Shown here: positions 17,468 to 26,117 of the stretch, in pieces
Layout of the letters: every line of letters starts with the position of its first letter
Position numbering within the stretch: the stretch's first letter is position 1
Assembly: GCF_014646675.1 (NCBI RefSeq)
Contig: NZ_BMNS01000002.1
Location: 186,001 to 250,000, forward strand
Length of the DNA stretch: 64,000 nucleotides
Source: Lutibacter litoralis
Lineage (GTDB): Bacteria; Bacteroidota; Bacteroidia; Flavobacteriales; Flavobacteriaceae
Direction of reading: 5' to 3'
Translations under genes and position numbers: made by a program
The notes under the pieces: model-generated
Told to the model about the DNA's origin: nothing
Seen by the model: the letters and a program-made list of their open reading frames with translations, nothing else
Database searches by the model: none

Positions 17468-17857
17468 ATGGCGACACAATCTAAACCTACTATCCATTTT
17501 TACAAAGAAGTAAATAAGGGTAAATTTAAAAGCGTAAAACATTTTGAACTTGCAGAAGTTACAAAATATGAACCTCCACTTTCCAAACTTTTAAATATAA
17601 GTAAAAACCGTAATTGTGCATTGTCTATGCCTGAATTTTGGCTAAAGATTAGACAGGGCAATAAATGGAGCAAATGTATTACTGGACTGTTTAATACAGA
17701 CTTTAAAAACATTTACAAAGGCGATGTCAATAAACGCACTCACTTAGTAATTTTTAAGTTTAACGATAAGGTTGACACATTAACCGTTTATCACTTCAAA
17801 AACTACTTTACAACCGATTTAAGCAAGGTTTTATCATTAATAAACAAAGAGGGCTAA
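17468..17857 (+). CDS. Hypothetical protein, element-encoded
   Basis: A 129-residue protein with mixed alpha/beta composition and no recognised motif. Basic stretches (KGKFKSVKHFE, KIRQGNKWSK) suggest nucleic-acid or partner binding, which is inference only. It is coupled to the HTH gene (4 bp apart) and ends at an intrinsic terminator. It probably belongs to the same regulatory module and not to the replication gene beyond the terminator. Confidence 0.65.
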   Translation: MATQSKPTIHFYKEVNKGKFKSVKHFELAEVTKYEPPLSKLLNISKNRNCALSMPEFWLKIRQGNKWSKCITGLFNTDFKNIYKGDVNKRTHLVIFKFNDKVDTLTVYHFKNYFTTDLSKVLSLINKEG

Positions 17858-17864
17858 AACAAAA

Positions 17865-17890
17865 AAGAGAGGTGTTCAATCCTCTCTTTA
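17865..17890 (+). terminator. Terminator closing the regulatory module
   Basis: AAGAGAGG (17865-17872) pairs with CCTCTCTT (17881-17888) with an 8-base loop. It lies 7 bp after the preceding stop codon. Confidence 0.75.
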
Positions 17891-17907
17891 GTGTTTTGTT
17901 CAAATGT

Positions 17908-17934
17908 TGGGTTTAACGTTGGCAACGCAACCCA
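17908..17934. promoter_or_regulatory. Two-part hairpin before the replication gene
   Basis: TGGGTT pairs with AACCCA, and inside it CGTT pairs with AACG around GGC. This GC-rich cruciform stands out in AT-rich DNA and lies 19 bp before the replication gene ATG. It could be a rolling-circle origin or nick site, or a translational operator; the sequence does not decide. Confidence 0.5.
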
Positions 17935-17952
17935 TATACAAATATAAGGATA

Positions 17953-19161
17953 ATGATTGATAATTTTAACATAGTTACTTTCAATTCACGCCAAATAAAT
18001 AAGATATGGTGTAATACTTCATTATTGTATAAATGTGATAAAGATTATAGAGTAGAAGATGAGGTTAGAAATATGGAGGTAAGAACATATAAAAATTTAA
18101 TATTTAAGAGGTTTTATAATAGGTTAGAGGTAAGTGGAAGTATTCATTATTTTTTTAATGATGGATTGCATAATGCTAATGATTTTAATGTAGCAGACAG
18201 TATAAGTACTTTTAAAGAATTAATAAAACATTTTAATATTAGGCCGAAACTATTTAAAGTAATGGGCTTAGAATATGGTTGTAATATTTGCCCACAAAAG
18301 GAAGTAAATCAAATTTTAAGTTTATTGAGATTCTATGGAAAAAAGAAGATAATTGAAAGTTTAGAATATAAAAATTTTTATATAGCAGGAACTAAATATA
18401 AATCTGTTAAAATTTACAATAAAACCCAAGATTGCCCAAAATATGCAAAGCCTAATGTTTTAAGATTTGAAGTAAAAACAAATGAAAGTCAGTTTTTAAG
18501 AACGTTAGGCATAAATACAATTAACGATTTATTGAGCAAATCTATTTACAAGCAATTAGCAGTAAGCATTTTAAAGGAATGGAGTAGTATATTAATATTT
18601 GATTTTGATGTAATTGAATTAAGTGAAAAGCATATTACTGAATATTGGTTAGATGCAATAATCAATAAAAGTAGAAACACCTTTAGTAATAGAAAAAGAG
18701 AATATTTCGAAAGCCTACCTAAAAACTCACTATTCTACAACCTAGAAAAACAGTTAAAAAACAAAACAAACAAATTTATTAATTGTGCATATTTGACAAC
18801 TGACAATAAGAGTACAATTGTGCATAATAGGACTATAAATAAATCCCATAATGCACAACCTGTAAAACCACCTAAAAAATGCTTAGTTACCGGCATAGAA
18901 TTAACCCACGAAAAAGAAGGTGCAAAATACATCAGAACTTCAACCTTTAAATATTTGCGTCAATATGATACAAACAAGTTTCAAGAACTATGTAGTTTGT
19001 TGTTATCCAACACTAAAGGAGGACATACAAAATATGAACCAAAACTAATACAGCATTTAAACCATCAAATAAGAAATAGAGTTAACAATCCAGTCAAAAT
19101 AAAACAAATAGGATATAAACAAAAGAAATATTCTAATCAATATTCATTAGCAATTAATTAA
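17953..19161 (+). CDS. Putative rolling-circle replication initiator, phage gpII-like
   Basis: The 402-residue protein resembles filamentous-phage gene II / CRI-type replication proteins. Features are GSIHYF (62-67) and HNANDF (73-78), then LEYGCNI, then KIYNK (153-157) followed by LRFEVK (170-175), the order seen in that family. Such proteins nick one strand and start rolling-circle synthesis. The C-terminal part (about 300-402) has a Lys-rich linker and a CLVTGIEL segment common in flavobacterial relatives. It is preceded by a stable hairpin and followed by 525 bp of non-coding DNA. It would allow the excised circle to replicate, or perhaps serve as the nicking enzyme for mobilisation. The catalytic Tyr is not assigned. 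Confidence 0.65.
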   Translation: MIDNFNIVTFNSRQINKIWCNTSLLYKCDKDYRVEDEVRNMEVRTYKNLIFKRFYNRLEVSGSIHYFFNDGLHNANDFNVADSISTFKELIKHFNIRPKLFKVMGLEYGCNICPQKEVNQILSLLRFYGKKKIIESLEYKNFYIAGTKYKSVKIYNKTQDCPKYAKPNVLRFEVKTNESQFLRTLGINTINDLLSKSIYKQLAVSILKEWSSILIFDFDVIELSEKHITEYWLDAIINKSRNTFSNRKREYFESLPKNSLFYNLEKQLKNKTNKFINCAYLTTDNKSTIVHNRTINKSHNAQPVKPPKKCLVTGIELTHEKEGAKYIRTSTFKYLRQYDTNKFQELCSLLLSNTKGGHTKYEPKLIQHLNHQIRNRVNNPVKIKQIGYKQKKYSNQYSLAIN

Positions 19162-19686
19162 ATTTTGTAGCACACAAATACAACAATGTTTTTTTATTTT
19201 CAAAAGTCAATTACAAAAAATCATATTAAAAAACTTAATCAATTCTATATCAAGTTATTAAACAGTTAGTTGTAATACTAACAAGAAAAAGTTGAAAATT
19301 CTATAAACTCCAAAGTAATAATAACCCCCTCCCTAATTATATTTTAATTTTCTTTTTTACCCTAAAGTCTTAATATATAGATAGGGTTACAAGGTTACTA
19401 GCATAGAATATTTTTAAAATTATAGCACCATTTATTCAATAATTGAAAACCCTTTTACCCTTCGCCTTCGGCTCATATATACTCCCTAAATCATTGATAT
19501 ATTACACTTTAATGTTAAATAGATAGTTTATGCATATGAGTTGTAAATGTGTTTATTTAGTGTTGTAGTGAATTGAGCAGACATCTTTAAAAAATCTAAA
19601 TCTTATAGGTTTATGATAAAAATCATTTACACTTTAATCGAAAATATCTAATTTTAGATGAAATTGCTAACCTTAAATAATCTAAA
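19162..19686. other. Non-coding region after the replication gene
   Basis: No credible gene on either strand. It holds GTTAGT/ACTAAC (19265-19282), a direct repeat GGTTACAAGGTTAC near 19386, a C/G-richer patch CCCTTCGCCTTCGGCTC near 19460, and two copies of TTACACTTTAAT (19502-19513 and 19627-19638). Such a cluster would suit an origin, transfer origin or promoter region. Function is unproven. Confidence 0.5.
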
Positions 19687-20247
19687 ATGATTTTCATTTC
19701 TAAGGTAATCTTAATAATTGTGTTTTTTATATTCTCAAATTATGTTTATGAAAAATCAAATTGGAACTTTAAAAAAATAAGTACTTTACAATATATTTAT
19801 GCTGCAATTGTTGCTATCCCTTTTGGTTTAACTTTAATGTATTTATTTTATAATAATGTATTTGTAACTCTAGAATTTTTAGATACTAGAAATTATTGGG
19901 AACAAATAGTATTGATTTTTGGGTTTATTACTCTCTTTTTCAGTTATAGAATTTATTTGCAAGATTTAAAATTTGATAAGGAGAAAAAAGAAAATACTAT
20001 TGAAGGGCAATCAATTGAAATTCAATTATTAAAAAAGTATCTTGAAACTATTGAAAATGATAAAAAAATAGAGTTAGAAAGAATGTCGGAAAACGAGAGA
20101 GCGAGAATACAAGCGTTCAAGAACGTTCAGGAGAGAAAAGAACTAACACAAAAGCCAAAACCAACATTGGAACAAAAGTTGGAAGCGTACAAGAAAATCG
20201 CAGAATGGACGAAAGCGCAAAAAGAATTAAAGAAAACAAAAGATTAA
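19687..20247 (+). CDS. Membrane protein with cytoplasmic coiled-coil tail
   Basis: The 186-residue protein has three hydrophobic segments (about residues 2-21, 37-57 and 73-92). A highly charged, helix-forming C-terminal half (about 98-186) is dominated by Lys, Glu and Gln and likely to form a coiled coil. No enzyme motif is visible. It is 21 bp upstream of the small exported protein gene, so the two are probably an operon and the cargo of the element. The role is unknown. Confidence 0.7.
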   Translation: MIFISKVILIIVFFIFSNYVYEKSNWNFKKISTLQYIYAAIVAIPFGLTLMYLFYNNVFVTLEFLDTRNYWEQIVLIFGFITLFFSYRIYLQDLKFDKEKKENTIEGQSIEIQLLKKYLETIENDKKIELERMSENERARIQAFKNVQERKELTQKPKPTLEQKLEAYKKIAEWTKAQKELKKTKD

Positions 20248-20268
20248 ACAACTAATAAATTCTACCTT

Positions 20269-20577
20269 ATGAAAACAAACCTTTATTTAAAAACAGTTTT
20301 AACAGTTATCGCAGTTTGCTTAACAATTCTAACAATAAAATCTTTAGACCTAATTCCAAAAGCCTACGCTAAAACTCCAAATAATCTTATTAATAAAGAA
20401 TACGCTTTAGTACCTATTAATAGTGATGGAAGTATAAATGTAAAAATTACAAACACTAGCGAAATAGATGTTAATATTACAAGTATTGACACTTCAGATG
20501 AATTAGATGTCAATATTGATGAAATAGGAGGTGGCTATGTCTCTCATGGTGGACCAATAATCGTTAAAATGAATTAA
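20269..20577 (+). CDS. Small exported protein with VNI repeats
   Basis: The 102-residue protein has a signal peptide or anchor (residues 9-25, then KAYAK, a possible cleavage site). The short mature part carries repeats of an alternating pattern: INVKITN, IDVNITS, LDVNIDE, then GGGYVSHGG. I recognise this as a type of small Bacteroidota protein often paired with a membrane coiled-coil protein like its neighbour, but know no function for it. It is the last gene before the right end of the element. Confidence 0.65.
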   Translation: MKTNLYLKTVLTVIAVCLTILTIKSLDLIPKAYAKTPNNLINKEYALVPINSDGSINVKITNTSEIDVNITSIDTSDELDVNIDEIGGGYVSHGGPIIVKMN

Positions 20578-20588
20578 CTAATACATCA

Positions 20589-20608
20589 ACCGTACAAAAA
20601 CCGTACAA
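20589..20608 (+). repeat. Paired 11-bp repeats, right end (candidate integrase arm sites)
   Basis: ACCGTACAA at 20589-20597 and 20600-20608 repeats the left-end pair (14773-14792) with the same spacing and orientation. It lies 68 bp inside attR. Confidence 0.75.
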
Positions 20609-20621
20609 AATAAAAAATCAA

Positions 20622-20660
20622 AAAACCTTAACTCTCTAATAATTAGATTGTTAAGGTTTT
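20622..20660. terminator. Terminator at the right end of the element
   Basis: AAAACCTTAA pairs with TTAAGGTTTT. It ends the cargo operon on the plus strand. On the minus strand it lies 16 bp beyond tRNA-Asp and can act as its terminator. Confidence 0.75.
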
Positions 20661-20676
20661 AATTTGCTTTATTAAG

Positions 20677-20750
20677 CGGTCTGGACGGGACTCGAACCCG
20701 CGACCCCCTGCGTGACAGGCAGGTATTCTAACCAGCTGAACTACCAGACC
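20677..20750 (-). tRNA. tRNA-Asp (GUC), attachment site of the element
   Basis: On the minus strand the acceptor arm GGTCTGG pairs with CCAGACC, with discriminator G. The anticodon arm CCTGC-CTGTCAC-GCAGG gives anticodon GUC, and the T arm has GGTTCGAGTCCC. Its last 20 bases (20677-20696) are the attR core shared with 14621-14640, so the gene stays whole after integration. Confidence 0.95.
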
Positions 20751-20814
20751 GTTGCTCTTAGCGGATGCAAATATAAGAGTGTTTTTGATATCTGCAAAGC
20801 TTTTTTAATATTTT

Positions 20815-21738
20815 TTATAATATTTTTTTTCTGCTAATTAAATAAGATAAAAGTATCGTACTAAAACCTTTATTTATATCTACAGGAACATAATCTATTT
20901 TATATTGCATACACTTCATTTTCAAATCGTTAAAATATTGAGACATCGATGCTTTATATTGTTTTTTAACGTTTGAAGCATACATATTAATTTGTTCACC
21001 TGTTTCAACATCTACAAACTTTTTTGGCGAATTTTCAAAATCAAAATTAAATTCTAACTTTTCATCATATGTATGAAACAATACCACTTCATGTTTATTA
21101 TGTTTTAAATGCCTTAAGGCTTCAAACAATTCCTGTTCGTTTTTAGATGTTTGAAACATATCTGTAAATAAAAAAACTAACGATCTTCTGTGTATCTTCT
21201 CTGAAATTTCATGTAATACTTTATAGGTATCAGTTGTTGCTATTGATGGTTCTTTAAACAATCCTTCTAACTGTGTTAATAACATTCTTCTATGACGCTC
21301 TCCTCCTTTAGCAGGCGCATAATAATCGTTCTTATCACTATATACACTTAAGCCAACAGCATCTCTCTGACGCTTTAAAATCTCAATTAAGGCCGCAGAT
21401 GCAATAGCTGAAAATGCTACTTTTGTTAAATTATCTATTGTTGGCTGCTTAATTATTGGATAATGCATAGAGGCAGAATTATCGATAATTAAATGACAAC
21501 GCAAATTTGTTTCTTCTTCGTAGCGCTTTACAAATAGCTTTTTTGTTTTTGCGTATAATTTCCAGTCAATATGTCGTGTACTTTCTCCTTTATTATATAA
21601 TCTGTGCTCTGCAAACTCCACTGAAAATCCATGAAACGGACTTTTATGCATTCCAGTAATAAATCCTTCAACAACCTGATTTGCTAACAACTCTAAGTTA
21701 TTTAATTCTGAAAGGTGTTTTACTGATAAGGTTTCCAT
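20815..21738 (-). CDS. DUF58 domain protein
   Basis: The 307-residue soluble protein has the DUF58 core near residues 45-90 (MHKSPFHGFSVEFAEHR, RHIDWKLYAKT), followed by a von Willebrand A-like segment with LIIDNSASM, a MIDAS-like metal site. Proteins of this family usually sit beside MoxR ATPases and vWA membrane proteins in systems that mature secreted or membrane complexes; no such partners are in this window. A trxA gene lies upstream on the same strand, separated by a terminator. Function is inferred only at family level. Confidence 0.88.
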   Translation of the reverse strand: METLSVKHLSELNNLELLANQVVEGFITGMHKSPFHGFSVEFAEHRLYNKGESTRHIDWKLYAKTKKLFVKRYEEETNLRCHLIIDNSASMHYPIIKQPTIDNLTKVAFSAIASAALIEILKRQRDAVGLSVYSDKNDYYAPAKGGERHRRMLLTQLEGLFKEPSIATTDTYKVLHEISEKIHRRSLVFLFTDMFQTSKNEQELFEALRHLKHNKHEVVLFHTYDEKLEFNFDFENSPKKFVDVETGEQINMYASNVKKQYKASMSQYFNDLKMKCMQYKIDYVPVDINKGFSTILLSYLISRKKIL

Positions 21739-21780
21739 TTTTAAATTTTAATTCTTGTAAATATAGGGTTAAAAACCAAA

Positions 21781-21806
21781 AAGCTCGACAAATTTGTCGA
21801 GCTTCC
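21781..21806. terminator. Terminator after trxA
   Basis: A perfect 24-bp palindrome AAGCTCGACAAA/TTTGTCGAGCTT is followed on the minus strand by a U-rich stretch. It lies 25 bp after the trxA stop. Confidence 0.85.
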
Positions 21807-21830
21807 TTTTATTTTATGTGAGATTACATT

Positions 21831-22148
21831 TTATAAATGTGCGTCAATTTTTTGAGCGTATGTTGCTTTAGGAGCAACACCAACTTGCTTTTCAACAACT
21901 TCTCCACCTTTAAATACTAAAACTGTAGGAATATTACGAACCCCGTATTTAGCTGCAAATTCTTGGTTTGAATCAACATCAACTTTTGCAATTGTTGCTT
22001 TCCCTTCATATTCAGCTGTTAATTGATCCATTATTGGAGCAACCATTCTACAAGGTCCACACCAAGCTGCCCAAAAGTCAACCATTACTGGTTTATCTGA
22101 TTGTAAAACTACTTCGTTAAAAGTTGCGTCTGTTACTTCTAATGCCAT
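21831..22148 (-). CDS. trxA: Thioredoxin
   Basis: A 105-residue cytoplasmic thioredoxin. It has the redox motif WCGPC (Cys30, Cys33) after VMVDFWAA, the cis-proline strand RNIPTVLVFKGGE, and a normal length. It is reduced by TrxB (10570-11517) and in turn supplies electrons to enzymes such as the CysH reductase of the sulfate pathway encoded downstream in this window. It appears to be a single-gene unit with its own terminator. Confidence 0.97.
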   Translation of the reverse strand: MALEVTDATFNEVVLQSDKPVMVDFWAAWCGPCRMVAPIMDQLTAEYEGKATIAKVDVDSNQEFAAKYGVRNIPTVLVFKGGEVVEKQVGVAPKATYAQKIDAHL

Positions 22149-22319
22149 GATATATATTTTTAATTAATAACGATTATAAAACTGATACAAAAGTAATCAA
22201 ATATTTCCCCAAAACAATTGAACATTTATTACTTTTATTTATGAAACTATTTACAAAAGTGATTTACAGTAAGTAACTCTAAAAAAATAATTCTTTCTCA
22301 GCTAATTAATTGGTTTCAT

Positions 22320-23276
22320 TTAAAATACTTCTTTTGCAATTGCTTTTATATTATCTGATTTCCCCATAGAATAAAAATGAACTACTGGCGCACCATTTGC
22401 AATCAAATCTTTAGATTGTTGAATAGCCCATTCAATTCCTAATTGTCGAACTTGCTTATTATCTTTACAAGCTTCAATTTCTAAAATTAATTCTTCAGGT
22501 AAATCTAATCTGAAAATTTGAGGCAATACTTGCTGATGTCTTTTTATTGCAATTGGTTTAATTCCTGGTATTATTGGAACTGTAATACCAATACTACGAG
22601 CTTTTTCAACAAAATTAAAGTATTTCTGATTGTCAAAGAACATTTGCGTAACAACATAATCTGCCCCAGCATCTACTTTTTCTTTTAACCTACGTAAATC
22701 TGTTTCCATACTTGGTGCCTCTAAATGCTTTTCTGGATAACCAGCAACTCCAATACAAAAATCCGATTTATGAGGTGTTTCAATAATCTCATGTAAATAT
22801 TTTCCTTGATTTAATTCATGAATTTGCTTAACCAACTCAGCAGCATAATTATTCCCTCCAACGGTTGGAATAAAATACTGCTCATGTTTCATGGCATCCC
22901 CTCTTAATGCCATAATATTATCTAAACCAAGGTAGTGACAATCAACCAACACATATTCAGTTTCTTCTTTGGTAAAACCTCCACACAATACGTGCGGAAT
23001 TGCATCTACATCATATTTATATTTCAAAGCGGCACAAATTCCAACTGTTCCAGGTCGCATTCTGGTCATTTTTTGCTCTAACAATCCATTTTCTTTTTTA
23101 ATATACACAAACTCTTCACGTGAGGTTGTTACATCAATAAAAGGCGGTTTAAATTCCATTAACGGATCTACATTATTATATAAATCGTGAATGTTTTGAC
23201 CTTTTTGAGGTGGTACTATTTCAAACGAAAACAACGTTTTACCGTTTGCTTGTTTAATATGATCTGTAACTTTCAT
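22320..23276 (-). CDS. metF: Methylenetetrahydrofolate reductase
   Basis: The 318-residue FAD-dependent TIM-barrel enzyme reduces 5,10-methylene-THF to 5-methyl-THF, the methyl donor for MetH. Family signatures include SFEIVPPQKG near residue 17, VTTSREE, MALRGDAM, a GVAGYPEKH segment and FVTQMFFDN-like VVTQMFFDNQKYF. Length is slightly above the E. coli enzyme. It is the last gene of metH1-metH2-metF, separated from metH2 by a 100-bp spacer with a repeat element. It is thus probably under the SAM-I riboswitch at 27185-27272. Confidence 0.96.
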   Translation of the reverse strand: MKVTDHIKQANGKTLFSFEIVPPQKGQNIHDLYNNVDPLMEFKPPFIDVTTSREEFVYIKKENGLLEQKMTRMRPGTVGICAALKYKYDVDAIPHVLCGGFTKEETEYVLVDCHYLGLDNIMALRGDAMKHEQYFIPTVGGNNYAAELVKQIHELNQGKYLHEIIETPHKSDFCIGVAGYPEKHLEAPSMETDLRRLKEKVDAGADYVVTQMFFDNQKYFNFVEKARSIGITVPIIPGIKPIAIKRHQQVLPQIFRLDLPEELILEIEACKDNKQVRQLGIEWAIQQSKDLIANGAPVVHFYSMGKSDNIKAIAKEVF

Positions 23277-23288
23277 TTTCTTTTATTT

Positions 23289-23373
23289 GGGCGTTCCCTT
23301 TTAGGTCGCGCTATCCGTTATATCTTTTTTTGCGTTGCACTTCAAAAAAGGATGTCACTCCTATCGCTAACGC
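23289..23373. repeat. Interspersed repeat between metF and metH
   Basis: Begins GGGCGTTCCCTTTTAGGTCG and ends CTATCGCTAACGC, with GCGTT and AACGC at its ends and an inner TATCTTTTTT/AAAAAAGGAT pairing. The wording matches a short dispersed repeat I know from Flavobacteriaceae genomes. It has no start-to-stop coding content. Confidence 0.7.
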
Positions 23374-23382
23374 AAATTCTAT

Positions 23383-26064
23383 TTATTCAGCCAAATTCGG
23401 ATTCAGCCACTTTCTCATTACTTCTAAATCTATATTTTTTCTATCAGCAACACTTTTCAATTGTTCTTCAGTAATCTTTCCTACTCCAAAATATTTTGCT
23501 TTTTCATTCCCAAAATAATATCCCGAAACCGATGCTGCGGGCCACATAGCCAAACTATCTGTTAACTCAACTCCAATGGTTTCTTTTACACTAAGTAAAT
23601 CCCAAATTGTCCACTTCTCTGTATGATCTGGACACGCAGGATAGCCTGGCGCTGGACGAATACCTTTATAGTTTTCTTTAATTAACTCTTCATTTGAAAG
23701 CCCTTCATCTGTAGCATAACCCCAATATTCTTTACGTACTTTTTCATGTAAATATTCAGCAAAGGCTTCAGCCAATCTATCGGCTATTGCTTTAATCATA
23801 ATCGAATTATAATCATCGTGATCCCTCTCAAACTCTGCAGCCAATTCTGCTGTTCCAAAACCTGTAGAAACACAAAAAGCGCCCATATAATCTTCAATTC
23901 CCGTTTCTTTTGGGGCTACAAAATCTGCTAATGCTATATTTGGAATTCCTGCTTTCTTTTTTAATTGTTGACGCAAAGTTACAAATTGAACATTTACTTT
24001 AGTTCTATCTGTATGTGCATAAATTTCAACATCATCATCATTTACAGAATTTGCAGGAAAAATTCCAAAAACAGCTTTTGCAGTTAATAAATTTTCATTC
24101 AATACTTTTGCAAGCATTAACTTTGCATCATTAAATAAATTAGTAGCCGATTCTCCTACAACTTCATCGCTTAAAATAGCTGGATATTTACCTGCCAATT
24201 CCCAAGTTCTGAAAAACGGCGTCCAATCTATATAATCTACTAGTTTTGTTAAATCAAAATCTTCAAAAACCTGAATTCCTTCAAAATTAGGTTTCTTTAT
24301 TGTTGTTGTATTCCAGTCAATATTAAATTTATTTTTTCGAGCATTAACTAACGAAACATATTCTTTTTTACTAGATCTGTTAGCAAAACCTTCTCGAACC
24401 TTTACATAATCAGCTTTTATATCGCCAACATATTTCTGATTGGTTCTTTTATTTAATAAATCTCCAACAACCGTTACAGCTCTTGATGCATCGTGCACAT
24501 GAACAACTGCATTTTTATATTGAGGATCAATCTTCACTGCTGTATGCGCTTTAGAGGTAGTTGCACCACCAATTAACAATGGAACTTCAAAATTTTGACG
24601 TTCCATTTCTTTCGCTAAATACACCATTTCATCTAAACTCGGTGTAATTAAACCACTTAATCCAATAGCATCAACATTTTTATCCTTTGCTGCTTGAATA
24701 ATTTTTTCAGGAGCGACCATTACTCCTAAATCTACAATATCATAATTATTACAACCTAAAACAACACCCACAATATTTTTTCCGATATCGTGTACATCAC
24801 CTTTTACCGTTGCTAATAATATTTTTCCGTTAGACTGACTTGCTCCACCTTTATCAAGTTCTATAAATGGTAATAGATAGGCTACGGCTTTTTTCATTAC
24901 ACGTGCTGATTTTACAACCTGAGGTAAGAACATCTTACCTGAACCAAATAAATCTCCAACTACATTCATTCCAATCATTAAGTTACCTTCAATAACTTCA
25001 ATTGGTTTTACAGCTTCCAGTCTGGCAGCTTCAACATCTTCCACAATAAATTCATCTAAGCCTTTTACTAAAGAATGTGTAATTCGTTCTTGCAAAGGTT
25101 TTTCTCTCCAACTTAAATCAACTTTACGCTCTTTTGAAGTGCTAACAACACTTTCTGCAAAATCTAATAAACGCTCTGTAGCATCTTCTCTTCTATCTAA
25201 AATAACATCTTCAACGTGTTCTAATAGGTCTTTTGGAATATCATCATACACCTCTAACATTGCAGGGTTTACAATTCCAATATTCATACCTGCTTTTATA
25301 GCATAATACAAAAACACTGAATGCATTGCCTCTCTAACCGCATTGTTTCCTCTAAAAGAAAACGATACATTACTTACACCTCCACTTACGCTTGCATTTG
25401 GTAAATTCTCTCGAACCCATCGTGTCGCTTCAATAAAATCTATGGCATTTCGTTTGTGCTCATCCATTCCAGTAGCTACCGGAAATATATTTAAATCGAA
25501 AATAATATCTTCTGAAGGAAAGCCAACTTTATTAACTAAAACATCATACGAACGTTTCGCTATTTCAATTCTTCTTTCATAAGTATCCGCTTGTCCAAAT
25601 TCATCAAAAGCCATTACAATTACAGCAGCTCCATACATTTTAATCTTTCTGGCTTGCTCAATAAATTGCATTTCTCCTTCTTTTAAACTGATAGAATTCA
25701 CCACACATTTACCTTGTGCAACTTGTAAACCAGCTTCAATTATTTCCCACTTAGAACTATCAATCATAATTGGAACACGAGCAATGTCCGGTTCAGCAGC
25801 AATTAAATTCATAAAACGAACCATTGCTTCTTTTCCTTCTAACAAACCATCATCCATATTAATATCGATAATTTGGGCACCACCTTCAACTTGATGACGC
25901 GCAATGGCTAAAGCTTCATCAAATTTTTCTTCTTTTATCAATCGTAAAAACTTACGAGAACCAGCAACATTGGTGCGTTCACCAACATTTATAAAATTAC
26001 TTTCTGGAGTAATTATTAATGGTTCAAGTCCAGATAATTTTAAATATTTTTTTTCAGTATTCAT
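23383..26064 (-). CDS. metH: Methionine synthase, pterin/cobalamin/activation part
   Basis: This 893-residue protein carries the C-terminal three modules of cobalamin-dependent methionine synthase: pterin-binding ([16 protein letters not shown] near residue 24), the cobalamin-binding cap and Rossmann domain with the axial-His motif DVHDIGKN, and the SAM-dependent reactivation domain ([15 protein letters not shown] near residue 820). The homocysteine-binding module is a separate protein encoded just upstream. Split MetH is common in Bacteroidota. Together they methylate homocysteine using 5-methyl-THF from MetF. Confidence 0.96.
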   Translation of the reverse strand: MNTEKKYLKLSGLEPLIITPESNFINVGERTNVAGSRKFLRLIKEEKFDEALAIARHQVEGGAQIIDINMDDGLLEGKEAMVRFMNLIAAEPDIARVPIMIDSSKWEIIEAGLQVAQGKCVVNSISLKEGEMQFIEQARKIKMYGAAVIVMAFDEFGQADTYERRIEIAKRSYDVLVNKVGFPSEDIIFDLNIFPVATGMDEHKRNAIDFIEATRWVRENLPNASVSGGVSNVSFSFRGNNAVREAMHSVFLYYAIKAGMNIGIVNPAMLEVYDDIPKDLLEHVEDVILDRREDATERLLDFAESVVSTSKERKVDLSWREKPLQERITHSLVKGLDEFIVEDVEAARLEAVKPIEVIEGNLMIGMNVVGDLFGSGKMFLPQVVKSARVMKKAVAYLLPFIELDKGGASQSNGKILLATVKGDVHDIGKNIVGVVLGCNNYDIVDLGVMVAPEKIIQAAKDKNVDAIGLSGLITPSLDEMVYLAKEMERQNFEVPLLIGGATTSKAHTAVKIDPQYKNAVVHVHDASRAVTVVGDLLNKRTNQKYVGDIKADYVKVREGFANRSSKKEYVSLVNARKNKFNIDWNTTTIKKPNFEGIQVFEDFDLTKLVDYIDWTPFFRTWELAGKYPAILSDEVVGESATNLFNDAKLMLAKVLNENLLTAKAVFGIFPANSVNDDDVEIYAHTDRTKVNVQFVTLRQQLKKKAGIPNIALADFVAPKETGIEDYMGAFCVSTGFGTAELAAEFERDHDDYNSIMIKAIADRLAEAFAEYLHEKVRKEYWGYATDEGLSNEELIKENYKGIRPAPGYPACPDHTEKWTIWDLLSVKETIGVELTDSLAMWPAASVSGYYFGNEKAKYFGVGKITEEQLKSVADRKNIDLEVMRKWLNPNLAE

Positions 26065-26075
26065 TCTATAGTGAT

Positions 26076-26103
26076 GAGATTCTGAATCAAGTTCAGAATG
26101 ACG
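26076..26103. repeat. Short hairpin repeat between the two metH genes
   Basis: ATTCTGAA-TCAAG-TTCAGAAT forms a hairpin inside a GAGATTCTG...AATGACG context typical of dispersed flavobacterial repeats. It sits in the 53-bp spacer and has no terminator tail. Confidence 0.5.
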
Positions 26104-26117
26104 TAAAATTAAAACTT

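Larger units (their letters stand above)
14621..20696. mobile_element. Integrative element in tRNA-Asp, 6.06 kb
   Basis: A 20-bp core, CGGTCTGGACGGGACTYGAA, occurs at 14621-14640 and again at 20677-20696, where it is the 3' end of the intact tRNA-Asp. The copies agree at 19 of 20 positions. Between them lie a tyrosine integrase next to the left end, an RteC-like protein, an excisionase-like HTH protein, a gpII-like replication initiator and two membrane or exported cargo proteins, all on the plus strand. Paired ACCGTACAA repeats lie inside both ends. No relaxase of a known MOB type, coupling protein, conjugation gene, phage structural gene or packaging gene is present. It is likely a mobilisable or satellite-like element rather than a self-transmissible one. 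Confidence 0.9.

Noticed and set aside
19162-19686. CRISPR-like repeats in the element's non-coding region
   Set aside because: Only two-copy short repeats with unequal spacing; no array or cas gene.
17953-20577. Cryptic filamentous prophage
   Set aside because: A gpII-like protein is present, but no Zot-type ATPase, coat or adsorption proteins are seen.
23187-23474. Two overlapping plus-strand frames near the metF/metH spacer
   Set aside because: They read through the dispersed repeat and the antisense of metH; composition is not protein-like.
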